Positions 1 through 6,625 are shown, numbered from the stretch's first letter. The stretch: DNA of 8,373 bases from Bacillota bacterium (GCA_021203665.1 JAJQAT010000037.1:1-8373); one strand, 5' to 3'. Notes: generated by a model from the letters alone, not told the origin. Numbers and translations are program-made.

Positions 1-108
1 ATACAATATCCAATAAGTAGATTTGTGGATGATGAAAACATTCAATACCTATGTTCATATGATGAATTCACAATAAAAGAAAAGGAAGTATTTAAAGACA
101 TGGAATAG
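1..108 (+). CDS. C-terminal end of an unrecognised protein (5' truncated by the window)
   Basis: Frame 1 is open from the first base to a TAG at 106-108 and encodes 35 residues with acidic/lysine-rich character (contains SRFVDDENIQYL, then TIKEKEVFKDME at the end). The piece is about 28% G+C, far lower than the operon to its right. I do not recognise the family. It is followed in the same orientation and frame by an RHS-repeat remnant. In polymorphic-toxin loci an immunity gene is often followed by a displaced fragment of the RHS gene's old 3' end, so this could be the tail of an immunity protein. That is inference from context only. It could equally be the end of any small AT-rich gene or a chance open stretch, since the start is outside the window. 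Confidence 0.4.
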   Translation: MQYPISRFVDDENIQYLCSYDEFTIKEKEVFKDME

Positions 109-132
109 GTATAATCATCCCAAGGATACACT

Positions 133-273
133 ATGATAGTGACTTATACAGGTAAAGCGGGAGAGAAAGCCTATACCTACGATACATGGGGAAGACTTAC
201 CGGCTACATTTCGCGCAAGCAGGACGGGATATTCAAAACATTTGCATACAAAAATGGCGGCTGTCCGATTTGA
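133..273 (+). pseudogene. RHS/YD-repeat protein remnant
   Basis: Reading frame 1 from an ATG at 133 to TGA at 271-273 encodes 46 residues. It contains YTYDTWGRLTGY (encoded by 172-207), which matches the YD-repeat signature of RHS proteins (YxYDxxGRLT), and a following FAYKNG that fits the next strand of such a repeat. Intact RHS proteins are usually over 1000 residues and build a beta-cage around a C-terminal toxin. This piece holds about one repeat and no core motif, so it is a remnant rather than a gene. No ribosome binding site precedes the ATG convincingly. Its last codons lie inside the left arm of the terminator hairpin, so the original frame was probably cut at or just before about 255. 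The repeat match is clear by eye; the pseudogene status is inferred from size. Confidence 0.6.
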
Positions 274-305
274 TTAGGGCCCCAAAAAATCGGACAGCCG
301 TTTTT
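258..305 (-). terminator. Intrinsic terminator, probably bidirectional
   Basis: Bases 258-270 (CGGCTGTCCGATT) and 288-300 (AATCGGACAGCCG) form a perfect 13-bp stem around a 17-base loop. On the plus strand the stem is followed directly by TTTTT (301-305). On the minus strand it is followed by CCATTTTTG. The minus-strand operon ends with a TAA at 306-304, three bases before the stem, so this is placed to end that transcript. The T run is better on the plus strand, so transcription from the RHS side is probably stopped as well. Confidence 0.85.
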
Positions 306-1092
306 AATTCTTTGCTTTATCTATGTGTTGTTTTGCGCCTATTTCTCGCTCATTGCGCCAAAATTCATCTATCAGCAAATGAAAGCGTCGCTCATCGAAA
401 ATCGGCTCCTGCAAAAATTTTATTGTTTCATCCGAAATCACACCGTTTTCGGCAAATTCCTTGCCGGCGGCGGTGTACTTTTCAAGGTAAATATCCACTC
501 TCGCGCTAAGCTCCGGCGTCGAGAACACCTTACCCTGCGGGCACAAAAGCACCTGATAGCCGCCCCTGCCGAAAATACAGTCATACTGCGCGAGGAGCGC
601 GTTATACGTCGGCAATGTCTGCCCGAAGCCGCAGGTAGAAATCAGCAAAAATTTTTTCTCGCTGAAATCATACCGAAATTCATGATAGGGAAGTCCCGCC
701 ACAGGGCGTTCGCCGCGGTAGGGGAGCATCGTGCTTAAAAGTCTGTCCGTCATATTCTTAACGCTGCCCGGCATACCGAAAAAGTACAGTGGGAAGCTTG
801 CTATTATCACATCGGAATCGAGAATCCTTTGCTTGATTTTCACAATATCATCGTCAATTATACAAGTGCCGTCGGTTCTGCCCCAGCACGACAGGCAGCC
901 ATAGCACATTTTCACGTTCATATCAGACAGCGTGTCAATTTGCGTTTCGCATTCGCAATTATTTTCTATGCCTTTCAAAAACGCATTCGTGACGCGCATT
1001 GTTCCGCTCGCGTTCCTTTGCGGACTGCCGTTTATAACATATATTTTCTTAGGCTTGGACGCGTCCCACACGGGAATTGATTTTTCCTCCAT
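304..1092 (-). CDS. Iron-sulfur flavoprotein-like NAD(P)H-dependent FMN reductase
   Basis: The product has 262 residues and belongs to the NADPH-dependent FMN reductase/flavodoxin-like fold. The FMN-phosphate loop is NGSPQRNASG (residues 21-30), and SFPLYFFGMPGSVKNMTDRL (99-118) is the typical second flavin-binding segment. Four cysteines at 63, 66, 69 and 77 give C-x2-C-x2-C-x7-C. This matches the compact cysteine motif (C-x2-C-x2-C-x4-7-C) that holds a 4Fe-4S cluster in archaeal and clostridial iron-sulfur flavoproteins, so an FMN plus Fe-S electron carrier is likely. The C-terminal third (about 190-262) is a charged extension that I do not recognise. The ATG at 1092-1090 is preceded by GGAGG (1105-1101) overlapping the stop of the dehydratase gene, with 12 bases between the genes. 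It is the last gene of the operon. A redox step on an acyl-chain product is possible, but its substrate cannot be read from sequence. The fold is confident, the cluster likely, the role unknown. Confidence 0.85.
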   Translation of the reverse strand: MEEKSIPVWDASKPKKIYVINGSPQRNASGTMRVTNAFLKGIENNCECETQIDTLSDMNVKMCYGCLSCWGRTDGTCIIDDDIVKIKQRILDSDVIIASFPLYFFGMPGSVKNMTDRLLSTMLPYRGERPVAGLPYHEFRYDFSEKKFLLISTCGFGQTLPTYNALLAQYDCIFGRGGYQVLLCPQGKVFSTPELSARVDIYLEKYTAAGKEFAENGVISDETIKFLQEPIFDERRFHLLIDEFWRNEREIGAKQHIDKAKN

Positions 1093-1104
1093 CGGATAAT
1101 CCTC

Positions 1105-1551
1105 CTATTCCTCGGCGTAAACCGAATTTTTGTCAATGGCGGTAAAGGTCAGAGAACCCTTTGCGCGTACCGCTCCGTCCACGCGGACAGACGCGTCAAA
1201 CGATACGAGAGTACCGCCGCTATGCGTCTTTTTCGCGGAAATTTGGAGCGTGTCGCCGGGGATTACCGGCTTTAAAAATTTAAATCCGTCAACCTTTAAG
1301 AGTACATACAGCGTGTCCTCCGACGGCTTCTCATCCATTACCAACGAACAAAGCTGCGCGCAGCTCTCAATTATCAAAACGCCGGGCATAATCGGCGCGT
1401 CGGGGAAATGCCCCGTGAAGTACGGCTCGTTAATCGCGACGGTCTTAACGCCCTCCGCGCTCTCACCGGATGTCAGCGCTGTTACGCGCTCAATCATTTG
1501 AAACGGCGGACGCTGCTTTATGCGGCGGTTTATTTCCGTAATATTCATCAT
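1105..1551 (-). CDS. FabZ-like 3-hydroxyacyl-ACP dehydratase
   Basis: The product has 148 residues, about the usual size of a single hot-dog-fold FabZ dehydratase. It removes water from a 3-hydroxyacyl-ACP to give the trans-2-enoyl-ACP. The catalytic histidine is H48 in TGHFPDAPIMPG, and the acidic partner is E62 in the PGVLIIESCAQ helix, with spacing as in FabZ. The N-terminal RPPFQMIERV corresponds to the FabZ YPFLLVDRV segment. Start and stop overlap with the ketoreductase gene as ATGATGA. The first ATG (1551-1549) has GGAGGA 8 bases upstream and the second (1548-1546) 11 bases, so the first is preferred and translation is probably coupled. In this operon it would act on the dedicated ACP; a housekeeping FabZ is a less likely alternative given the neighbours. 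Only one dehydratase is present, while aryl polyene clusters commonly carry two. Confidence 0.9.
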   Translation of the reverse strand: MMNITEINRRIKQRPPFQMIERVTALTSGESAEGVKTVAINEPYFTGHFPDAPIMPGVLIIESCAQLCSLVMDEKPSEDTLYVLLKVDGFKFLKPVIPGDTLQISAKKTHSGGTLVSFDASVRVDGAVRAKGSLTFTAIDKNSVYAEE

Positions 1552-2279
1552 AGTGAAAGTCCTCCGTCAAGCACGATAGTTTGCCCCGTCATATATGAGC
1601 AGCTGTCACTGCACAGCATTGACACCATGTTCGCGACGTCCTCCGCCGTGCCGAAGCGTCCCAAAGGAATCGAGTTCAGGTACTCGTCACGCTTTTCGTC
1701 GGGAATGGAATCTATCATTTCCGTTTTGATAAAGCCGGGCGCGACGGCGTTTACTCGAATGCCGTAGGGCGCGAGCTCCTTTGCCATTGTGCGGGTCATG
1801 GAATTAACCGCGCCCTTTGTCGCGCTGTACACGCTCTGTCCCGCTATAGCCGTGCCGGCACTTACCGAGGACATATTTATGATAAGACCCTCTTTTTTGC
1901 GGAACATTTTAAGCGCCGCCTGCTGGGCGCAGTAAAAATATCCCTTGACGTTAATATCCATACAACGGTTTAATGTCTCTTCGTTGAGCATAAACAAATA
2001 TTCGTCACGCACAATTCCCGCGTTGTTGACCAGAACGTCAATTTGACCGTAGGTATTCATTACCTTGCGAATCATGTTCTGAACCGCCTTCAAATCGGAA
2101 ACATCCGCACGGCACAGCATACCTGTTCCGCCGTTATCCAAAATGCTGCGCAAAACCTCAAGCGCCTGACTCTCACTGCGGCTGTAATTGATAACAACCG
2201 CATACCCGTCCGCCGCGAGGCGTTCCGCGCACGCGCGTCCTATTCCGCGCGATGCGCCCGTAATAACCGCAACCTTCAT
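1548..2279 (-). CDS. FabG-like 3-oxoacyl-ACP reductase (SDR family)
   Basis: The product has 243 residues, the length of E. coli FabG (244), and is a classical short-chain dehydrogenase/reductase. It would reduce 3-oxoacyl-ACP to the 3-hydroxy form with NADPH. The cofactor loop is TGASRGIG (residues 7-14), the NNAG motif is at 85-88, and the catalytic set N110, S138, Y151, K155 sits at the same numbers as in FabG. The tail SYMTGQTIVLDGGLSL is the standard SDR end. The arginine R11 in the glycine-rich loop is consistent with NADPH preference. The ATG at 2279 has AAGGGA 11 bases upstream and 23 bases separate it from the ketosynthase stop. It ends in a 4-base overlap with the dehydratase start. 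An acetoacetyl-CoA reductase would look similar, but the KS, ACP and DH neighbours favour an acyl-ACP substrate. Confidence 0.92.
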   Translation of the reverse strand: MKVAVITGASRGIGRACAERLAADGYAVVINYSRSESQALEVLRSILDNGGTGMLCRADVSDLKAVQNMIRKVMNTYGQIDVLVNNAGIVRDEYLFMLNEETLNRCMDINVKGYFYCAQQAALKMFRKKEGLIINMSSVSAGTAIAGQSVYSATKGAVNSMTRTMAKELAPYGIRVNAVAPGFIKTEMIDSIPDEKRDEYLNSIPLGRFGTAEDVANMVSMLCSDSCSYMTGQTIVLDGGLSL

Positions 2280-2302
2280 TTATTATCACATCCCTTTCGA
2301 TT

Positions 2303-4639
2303 TTATCTTGTCATGATAACGGCTGTGTACACACCGCCCGAGCCGTAGGAAACAACCAAGAGATTTTTTAAAGACGAGGCTTCAATCCCGCCTAAATTTT
2401 CGCTTTCAACGGTATTGCCGAGCTTTCCCGCGAGAATAAGAGCCGCGTGCGCCGCCGACAGCGCCGCCGTTGCCGCGCGTCCCTCGCCCGTTACGCTATG
2501 TATATTAAAGACGGGAACCATGCCGGCTCTTTCGGCGAAAATATTATTTATCATTTCATTTTCAATTTGTTCAACCTCATTCAAGCCGTTCGCGAAGCCT
2601 ACAATGCCGTCCACGTCGTCGACAGTAATTCCCGCGTCGTCAAGCGCGAAAGAAATTGCGCGTTCCAATGCGGATTCGGAGTCCTTCAACGCTCCGGATT
2701 TGCACGCCGTGCCGCATCCCAAAACCTCCGCATACGGCTTTGCGCCGCGCTCATCCATGCCGCTCAGGCTTTCCAGCACAAGAGTGGTACTGCCGTCCGA
2801 CAATTTAAATTCGCTGTCCGCGAAATACCCCATTTTATCGTAAAGCTCTGTTACGATTTCGCTGTTCTCATCGGTTCCGGTTGCCAAAACGGCATTCGCA
2901 TTGCCGCTTTCGATGATATTTACGGCGTAGGTAATACTCGCCAAACCCGACTGAATACCGTTCGTAAGCGTCACGTTATATCCGCGAATGCCGGAGCAAA
3001 TTGAAAGATAGCCGCCCGCCGCGTTGTAAACGGTATTCGGGAATTTAAACGCGCTTCCCGATGAATTGCCCTTTTTCAATAAATCCTGCTGATAATCGCA
3101 AATCGTGGAAAGAGGACCGTCAGACGTTCCCACCACAATGCCTATTTTCTCTGTGTTGTCCTCCATGACCGAAAGTCCCGCGTCTGCGAGAGCGTTCATG
3201 CCCGATACCGCCTGCAAGCGGCTGAACTTGTCCAGCTTGCGGCAAAACGCGTTTGTCAAGCCGCACGCATCATAGTCCGAGCGCTCTACGGAGCTTTCCG
3301 CGGAGGAATTATCCAATGGCTTTCTTTCTTTTATTTTTTCTATGTAATTATCCAAACCGTTTCCGATTGGAGACACAGTCCCTATTCCCGTTATAAATAC
3401 CCGTTCGCGCTTTGCGGGCGGCACAATATTGCCGGTATTTTTTGAAAATACAACGCTCGCGTTATTGCCGCCGAACGCGAATGAATTGCTCATAACGGTT
3501 GAGAGCTGTTTTTCCCTTGCTGTGTTCGGGCAAAAATCAATCTTTCCCGCACGTTCGGCAAGGCGCGGCATATCCTCATCCGCGTAGCCTATCGTCGGCG
3601 GTATTACGCCCTCGGTGAGTGCCTTAATTGCAAACACCGCCTCTATGGCACCCGCCGCGCCGAGGCAATGTCCAACCATCGCCTTGGTTGAGGAAACCGA
3701 CAAATCGGAGCCTACTCCGTCAAAAATCGTATGAAGAGACAAAAATTCCGCCTCGTCGTTTTTCGCCGTTCCGGTGCCGTGAGCGTTGATATAGCCTATT
3801 TCCGACGGGTCAATGCCGGAATTTTGAGCTGCGCGGCGAATGGCGAATATCTGTCCCTTGCCGTCCGGACGCGGCGCTGTAATATGGTGCGCGTCGCCGC
3901 TCACTCCCGCGCCTAAGACGTCGCAGTATATATGCGCGTTTCTCTTTGACGCGTGCTCGTATGATTCGATTATAAGCGCACCCGCGCCTTCTCCCAACGT
4001 TATGCCGCCGCACCTGTTAAACGGCGAGCAAGGCTTCGCGTCCAGCGCGCGCAGTGAAAGAAATCCGGCGAAGGGCACCGCCGCGAAAGCGTCCGCGCCG
4101 CCCGCTATTACTATGTCGGCTTTGCCGGAACGGATAAGGTCGCAGGCATACGCCACGCTTATGGTACCGGCGGCGCAGGCATTCGCGATATTTGTCACAA
4201 CGCCGCCCGCGTGGAATACCTCGGCAATATGATTCGCTATAGGCGATATTGGTATTTCGCTTACGTATTCGGCTGATTTTCCGCTTTTATAATACCTTTC
4301 CGCGTTAGACACACCGCCGACGCAGCTGCCCATAATCACTGCCGCCTTGGGCGAATCGGCAAAGTCGGTAAGTCCCGCGTCGCGCATAGCCTCGCCCGAT
4401 GCCTTGATGCACAGCCTTGAAACGCGGTTTATGCTTTCCGTGCCGCAAATATCGTCCAATGTATTGTCGTGTACCTCGGCGGCAAGATTGGCATAGCAGT
4501 CTGTTGTGTCAACAGCCTCCGCCGTTTTAATTCCGCTTACGCCGTTCACCGCGTTTTGCCAGCATTCCGAAACATTGCTGCCTATGGCGCTTATCATTCC
4601 CAAGCCGGTTACGACACAGCGGTTTTTGTTTGTTGTCAT
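2303..4639 (-). CDS. Two-domain ketosynthase: active KS fused to a KS-like chain-length-factor half
   Basis: The product has 778 residues, about twice a FabF-type ketosynthase. Residues 1 to about 400 form a complete KS. It has the start motif VVTGLGMISAIG (9-20), nucleophile C155 in NACAAG, H287 in NAHGTGT, K319, H324 in VGHCLGAAGA, and the closing NSFAFGGNN (385-393). After a short linker (about 401-411) a second KS-like fold begins with VFITGIGTVSPIG (414-426) and runs to the end. This half has lost catalysis. The cysteine position holds I562, followed by Q563, in TNGIQSGLAS. The HGTGT region reads FANGLNEVE, and the K/H positions are H714 and E719. Chain-length factors (KS-beta) of type II polyketide synthases lose the cysteine in the same way, usually to Gln, and pair with an active KS. 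The fusion would fix a 1:1 pairing. The ATG at 4639 has AAAGGA close upstream, 20 bases after the ACP stop. Which acyl chain it makes cannot be read from sequence. Confidence 0.9.
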   Translation of the reverse strand: MTTNKNRCVVTGLGMISAIGSNVSECWQNAVNGVSGIKTAEAVDTTDCYANLAAEVHDNTLDDICGTESINRVSRLCIKASGEAMRDAGLTDFADSPKAAVIMGSCVGGVSNAERYYKSGKSAEYVSEIPISPIANHIAEVFHAGGVVTNIANACAAGTISVAYACDLIRSGKADIVIAGGADAFAAVPFAGFLSLRALDAKPCSPFNRCGGITLGEGAGALIIESYEHASKRNAHIYCDVLGAGVSGDAHHITAPRPDGKGQIFAIRRAAQNSGIDPSEIGYINAHGTGTAKNDEAEFLSLHTIFDGVGSDLSVSSTKAMVGHCLGAAGAIEAVFAIKALTEGVIPPTIGYADEDMPRLAERAGKIDFCPNTAREKQLSTVMSNSFAFGGNNASVVFSKNTGNIVPPAKRERVFITGIGTVSPIGNGLDNYIEKIKERKPLDNSSAESSVERSDYDACGLTNAFCRKLDKFSRLQAVSGMNALADAGLSVMEDNTEKIGIVVGTSDGPLSTICDYQQDLLKKGNSSGSAFKFPNTVYNAAGGYLSICSGIRGYNVTLTNGIQSGLASITYAVNIIESGNANAVLATGTDENSEIVTELYDKMGYFADSEFKLSDGSTTLVLESLSGMDERGAKPYAEVLGCGTACKSGALKDSESALERAISFALDDAGITVDDVDGIVGFANGLNEVEQIENEMINNIFAERAGMVPVFNIHSVTGEGRAATAALSAAHAALILAGKLGNTVESENLGGIEASSLKNLLVVSYGSGGVYTAVIMTR

Positions 4640-4659
4640 AATATTCCTTTCCGCCGCGG

Positions 4660-4914
4660 TTATTCGCGGCTTGCAAGCTCTTTTACGACATATGCCGTAA
4701 GGCTGTTCACGTTGTAGAACGGCTCCTTGCCGACACCGGTCATATCAACACCGAACTCCTCATCGATACCGGCGATAATCTCCAGGGAGTCAATGGAATC
4801 CAGCTCTATTCCGTCATCGAAAAGAGGAATCTCATCCGTCAGCTCGTTGGGGTCAACCCCCAATCTGTCGCAGAGCAAATCCTTAATCTTTACCTTAATT
4901 TCCTGTTCATTCAT
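4660..4914 (-). CDS. Acyl carrier protein
   Basis: The product has 84 residues, typical of an ACP. The phosphopantetheine attachment site is S40 in ELDSIDSLEI (residues 37-46), and the following helix IDEEFGVDM (50-58) is the normal acidic recognition helix II/III region. The reading frame is open further upstream to an ATG at 5040, but that extension overlaps the acyltransferase gene. The ATG at 4914 has AAAGGA about 9 bases upstream and starts MNEQEIKVKIKDLL, a normal ACP helix I, so it is chosen. The gene lies directly ahead of the two-domain ketosynthase, which makes it the likely dedicated carrier of that synthase rather than the housekeeping AcpP. It needs a phosphopantetheinyl transferase, which is not in the window. 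The 82 bases upstream of it contain an 11-base direct repeat but no convincing promoter. Confidence 0.92.
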   Translation of the reverse strand: MNEQEIKVKIKDLLCDRLGVDPNELTDEIPLFDDGIELDSIDSLEIIAGIDEEFGVDMTGVGKEPFYNVNSLTAYVVKELASRE

Positions 4915-4996
4915 GATATTTATTCCTTTCGGTTTTATTTTGACTCCGCTTAATTCGCGGAAAATCAATCGATACTTAATTCGCGCCGCCTTAAAT
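4915..4996 (-). repeat. Acyltransferase-ACP spacer with an 11-base direct repeat
   Basis: This 82-base gap is the longest inside the operon. It contains CTTAATTCGCG twice on the plus strand, at 4949-4959 and 4975-4985, 26 bases apart. One copy is embedded in a weak CCGC/GCGG inverted repeat (4946-4960). The ribosome binding site for the ACP (AAAGGA) lies at the left end. I see no clear -35/-10 pair. The repeat could affect mRNA structure or ACP translation, or it may be chance. Confidence 0.35.
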
Positions 4997-5653
4997 CTAT
5001 CGGCGCGGCTTATCGGGAATTTTCCCGTCTGCGAGAGCAAATACCTCGCGCTCGCATTCCTCGGACGCTTTATTTAAAACGGCGGACAATCTTCCTTTGG
5101 CGTGCAGGTCCAAATTCATCGAACTTCCGACAATAAGCGTCTGTATCTTAAAAACGCGGTACTTACCCTTTATCGCCATAGGTATTACCGGAGCGTCAAG
5201 ATGCCTTGCCGGCAGTAAAAATCCCGATTTAAAAGGCTCGCGCCTGCCGTCTTTCTCCAGCCTGCCCTCCGGAAATATCATAACGCATTGCCCGCGCTTT
5301 AAAGCACTTTCGGCTTCCGCAATCCATGCTGCGTCCGACTCGTTTAGGTTGATAGGTATATAGGGCAAATGCCGAAATATCGGATTCAGAAATTTTTTGT
5401 CATACCATTTTCGCGTAATCAAAACGCGCACTTTTATCGGAAACAGCATTATCGGGACAAAAAATCCGTCCATATGACTTTTATGGTCGGCGATTAAAAC
5501 CGCGCCGCGCTTCATTTCATCCCTTGCCGCGGGGTCGGTATATATAACGCGTCCGCGCCATAAAATCCGCATAACAAATCCGACAATAAAGAACAACATA
5601 TTCGCCGACGCGTCAAGAAGCGCGCCGCCCGCTTTTTTCAGTTTATCCGTCAT
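4997..5653 (-). CDS. PlsC-like acyltransferase (lysophospholipid/1-acylglycerol-3-phosphate type)
   Basis: The product has 218 residues and belongs to the PlsC/LPLAT superfamily. The acyltransferase signature H-x4-D is H57 to D62 (DHKSHMD), block II is around R81-K82, block III is FPEGR (127-131), and block IV is VIPMAI (156-161). A hydrophobic N-terminal segment (about 18-32) should anchor it to the inner face of the membrane. It transfers an acyl group from ACP or CoA to a lysolipid or similar acceptor. The frame also opens at a GTG at 5683, inside the lipase gene. The ATG at 5653, 8 bases after the lipase stop, gives a more natural N-terminus (MTDKLKK), but neither start has a strong ribosome binding site. 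Translation is probably coupled to the lipase gene. Being just upstream of the ACP, it may take its acyl chain from that carrier (inference). Confidence 0.88.
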   Translation of the reverse strand: MTDKLKKAGGALLDASANMLFFIVGFVMRILWRGRVIYTDPAARDEMKRGAVLIADHKSHMDGFFVPIMLFPIKVRVLITRKWYDKKFLNPIFRHLPYIPINLNESDAAWIAEAESALKRGQCVMIFPEGRLEKDGRREPFKSGFLLPARHLDAPVIPMAIKGKYRVFKIQTLIVGSSMNLDLHAKGRLSAVLNKASEECEREVFALADGKIPDKPRR

Positions 5654-5661
5654 GGCGCTCA

Positions 5662-6513
5662 CTACGCTTTCATAAACTTGCACAGCTCGCTCATGTGATT
5701 CTCCATGACCGTTCTGCCGTGGTTGTAGTACGCGTTTACCTTATTCGCGTCCTTCTCAAAATGCTTGATTCCCATGCTTTCGGGACGTATTATGTATGCC
5801 GCGCCTTGACGCTCGTACTCGCTTAGGCACTCCATTGCCTTCTCATAATTTTCCCTGCGTTTCATCAGCGTGTCCGCAAGGTTGGGATATTGCTTTCGGT
5901 AGCCGATATTTATCGCGGGACCGAGCTTGGAATAATCCGTCGGAGGTTCATCCTCCCATTTTCTTGTCATGATAACCACGACCTTGTCGCACTTGTTTTC
6001 AAGCGCGTACTTAGCCGGAACGGAATCCGCGAGGCTGCCGTCCAAATAATGCAAATCGCCCATTTGTACGGGCCGGCACAAAAACGGCACCGAGCAGGAC
6101 GCCTTTGTCAGCGTGGGCAGTCCCTCCTCCGAGTTCTTCGCGTCGCGGTACTCCGCGCGCCCCGTTTCACAGCAGGTTACAACGAACTCGCATTCCGCTG
6201 GAGACGAGTAAAACGTGTCGAAATCAAACAACGGCTGCTTGTAGAAATAGGTGTATACCATGCTGTCGGTATCGAGCAGCTTTTTACTGCTGCGTAATTG
6301 AGCAAGTCCGCAATACGAGTCGGATTTCTTTAAAACAATATCCTTAAATTTACCGCTTTGCTTTGAAACAAATCCGGACGCGTTGCCGCTTCCGGATGAT
6401 ACGCCTATAACGTACGGGAATGAAATTTCCCGCTCCAGCAAGTAGTCAAGCACACCCGCCGTAAATATACCGCGGCAGGCGCCGCCCTCCAAAACCAATC
6501 CAATTTTACACAT
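5662..6513 (-). CDS. Patatin-like phospholipase
   Basis: The product has 283 residues and is a bacterial patatin-family serine hydrolase of the YjjU/RssA type. The oxyanion loop is GGACRG (residues 10-15), the nucleophile is S39 in GVSSG (37-41), and the catalytic aspartate is D158 in LDGS. Together these give the Ser-Asp dyad of the family. No signal peptide is present, so it should act in the cytoplasm or at the inner membrane face on acyl lipids. The C-terminal part (about 190-283) is basic and helical, as in the patatin subgroup with a C-terminal extension. The ATG at 6513 is preceded by GAGG at 7 bases. It is the first gene of the operon, with the probable promoter right upstream. Its place beside a PlsC homologue suggests paired removal and re-addition of an acyl chain, which is inference. 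The exact substrate is unknown. Confidence 0.9.
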   Translation of the reverse strand: MCKIGLVLEGGACRGIFTAGVLDYLLEREISFPYVIGVSSGSGNASGFVSKQSGKFKDIVLKKSDSYCGLAQLRSSKKLLDTDSMVYTYFYKQPLFDFDTFYSSPAECEFVVTCCETGRAEYRDAKNSEEGLPTLTKASCSVPFLCRPVQMGDLHYLDGSLADSVPAKYALENKCDKVVVIMTRKWEDEPPTDYSKLGPAINIGYRKQYPNLADTLMKRRENYEKAMECLSEYERQGAAYIIRPESMGIKHFEKDANKVNAYYNHGRTVMENHMSELCKFMKA

Positions 6514-6570
6514 ATATTTACCTCATCCCATCCTTAAGATATTTTGTCGAATTTTGCTTTAACTTACATC

Positions 6571-6603
6571 AGTATAATGCGAAAATCTAAACCGAATCTA
6601 AAC
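6571..6603 (-). promoter_or_regulatory. Probable operon promoter with tandem 9-bp direct repeats
   Basis: In the 112-base gap ahead of the lipase gene, minus-strand GTTTAGATT occurs twice (6603-6595 and 6592-6584) with an 11-base period, one turn of the helix. Seven bases downstream is TATACT (6576-6571), a good -10 element. No good -35 hexamer stands 17 bases upstream; that position falls inside the distal repeat. The arrangement is what OmpR/PhoB-type response regulators use when they replace the -35 contact. The predicted start near 6564 leaves a leader of about 50 bases before the ATG at 6513. This is inference from pattern; no regulator gene is in the window. Confidence 0.5.
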
Positions 6604-6625
6604 TCAAGCCGCGGCTATCGAATTT

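Noticed and set aside
186..509. Plus-strand open frame of 107 residues running through the terminator
   Set aside because: It overlaps the RHS remnant in another frame, crosses the terminator hairpin and then runs antisense to the flavoprotein; there is no ribosome binding site or family match.
325..738. Plus-strand open frame of 137 residues opposite the flavoprotein gene
   Set aside because: It lies entirely antisense to a gene with clear family motifs, has no recognisable domain, and reads as a shadow frame. The other plus-strand frames opposite the operon were set aside for the same reason.
2303..6513. Ordinary housekeeping fatty acid synthesis (fab) cluster
   Set aside because: A fab cluster would normally carry FabD, FabH, FabK and acetyl-CoA carboxylase genes, and would not have a fused inactive KS half, a patatin and a PlsC homologue. 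Not fully excluded without phylogeny.
6554..6578. Plus-strand TTGCTT...TATAAT promoter-like pair
   Set aside because: The spacer is only 13 bases and no plus-strand gene follows. The TATAAT is the partial mirror of the minus-strand -10 element.
6607..6616. AGCCGCGGCT perfect 10-bp palindrome after the CrtO-like gene, as a terminator
   Set aside because: It has no loop and no following T run, so it is unlikely to terminate transcription; the CrtO-like transcript may read into the operon.
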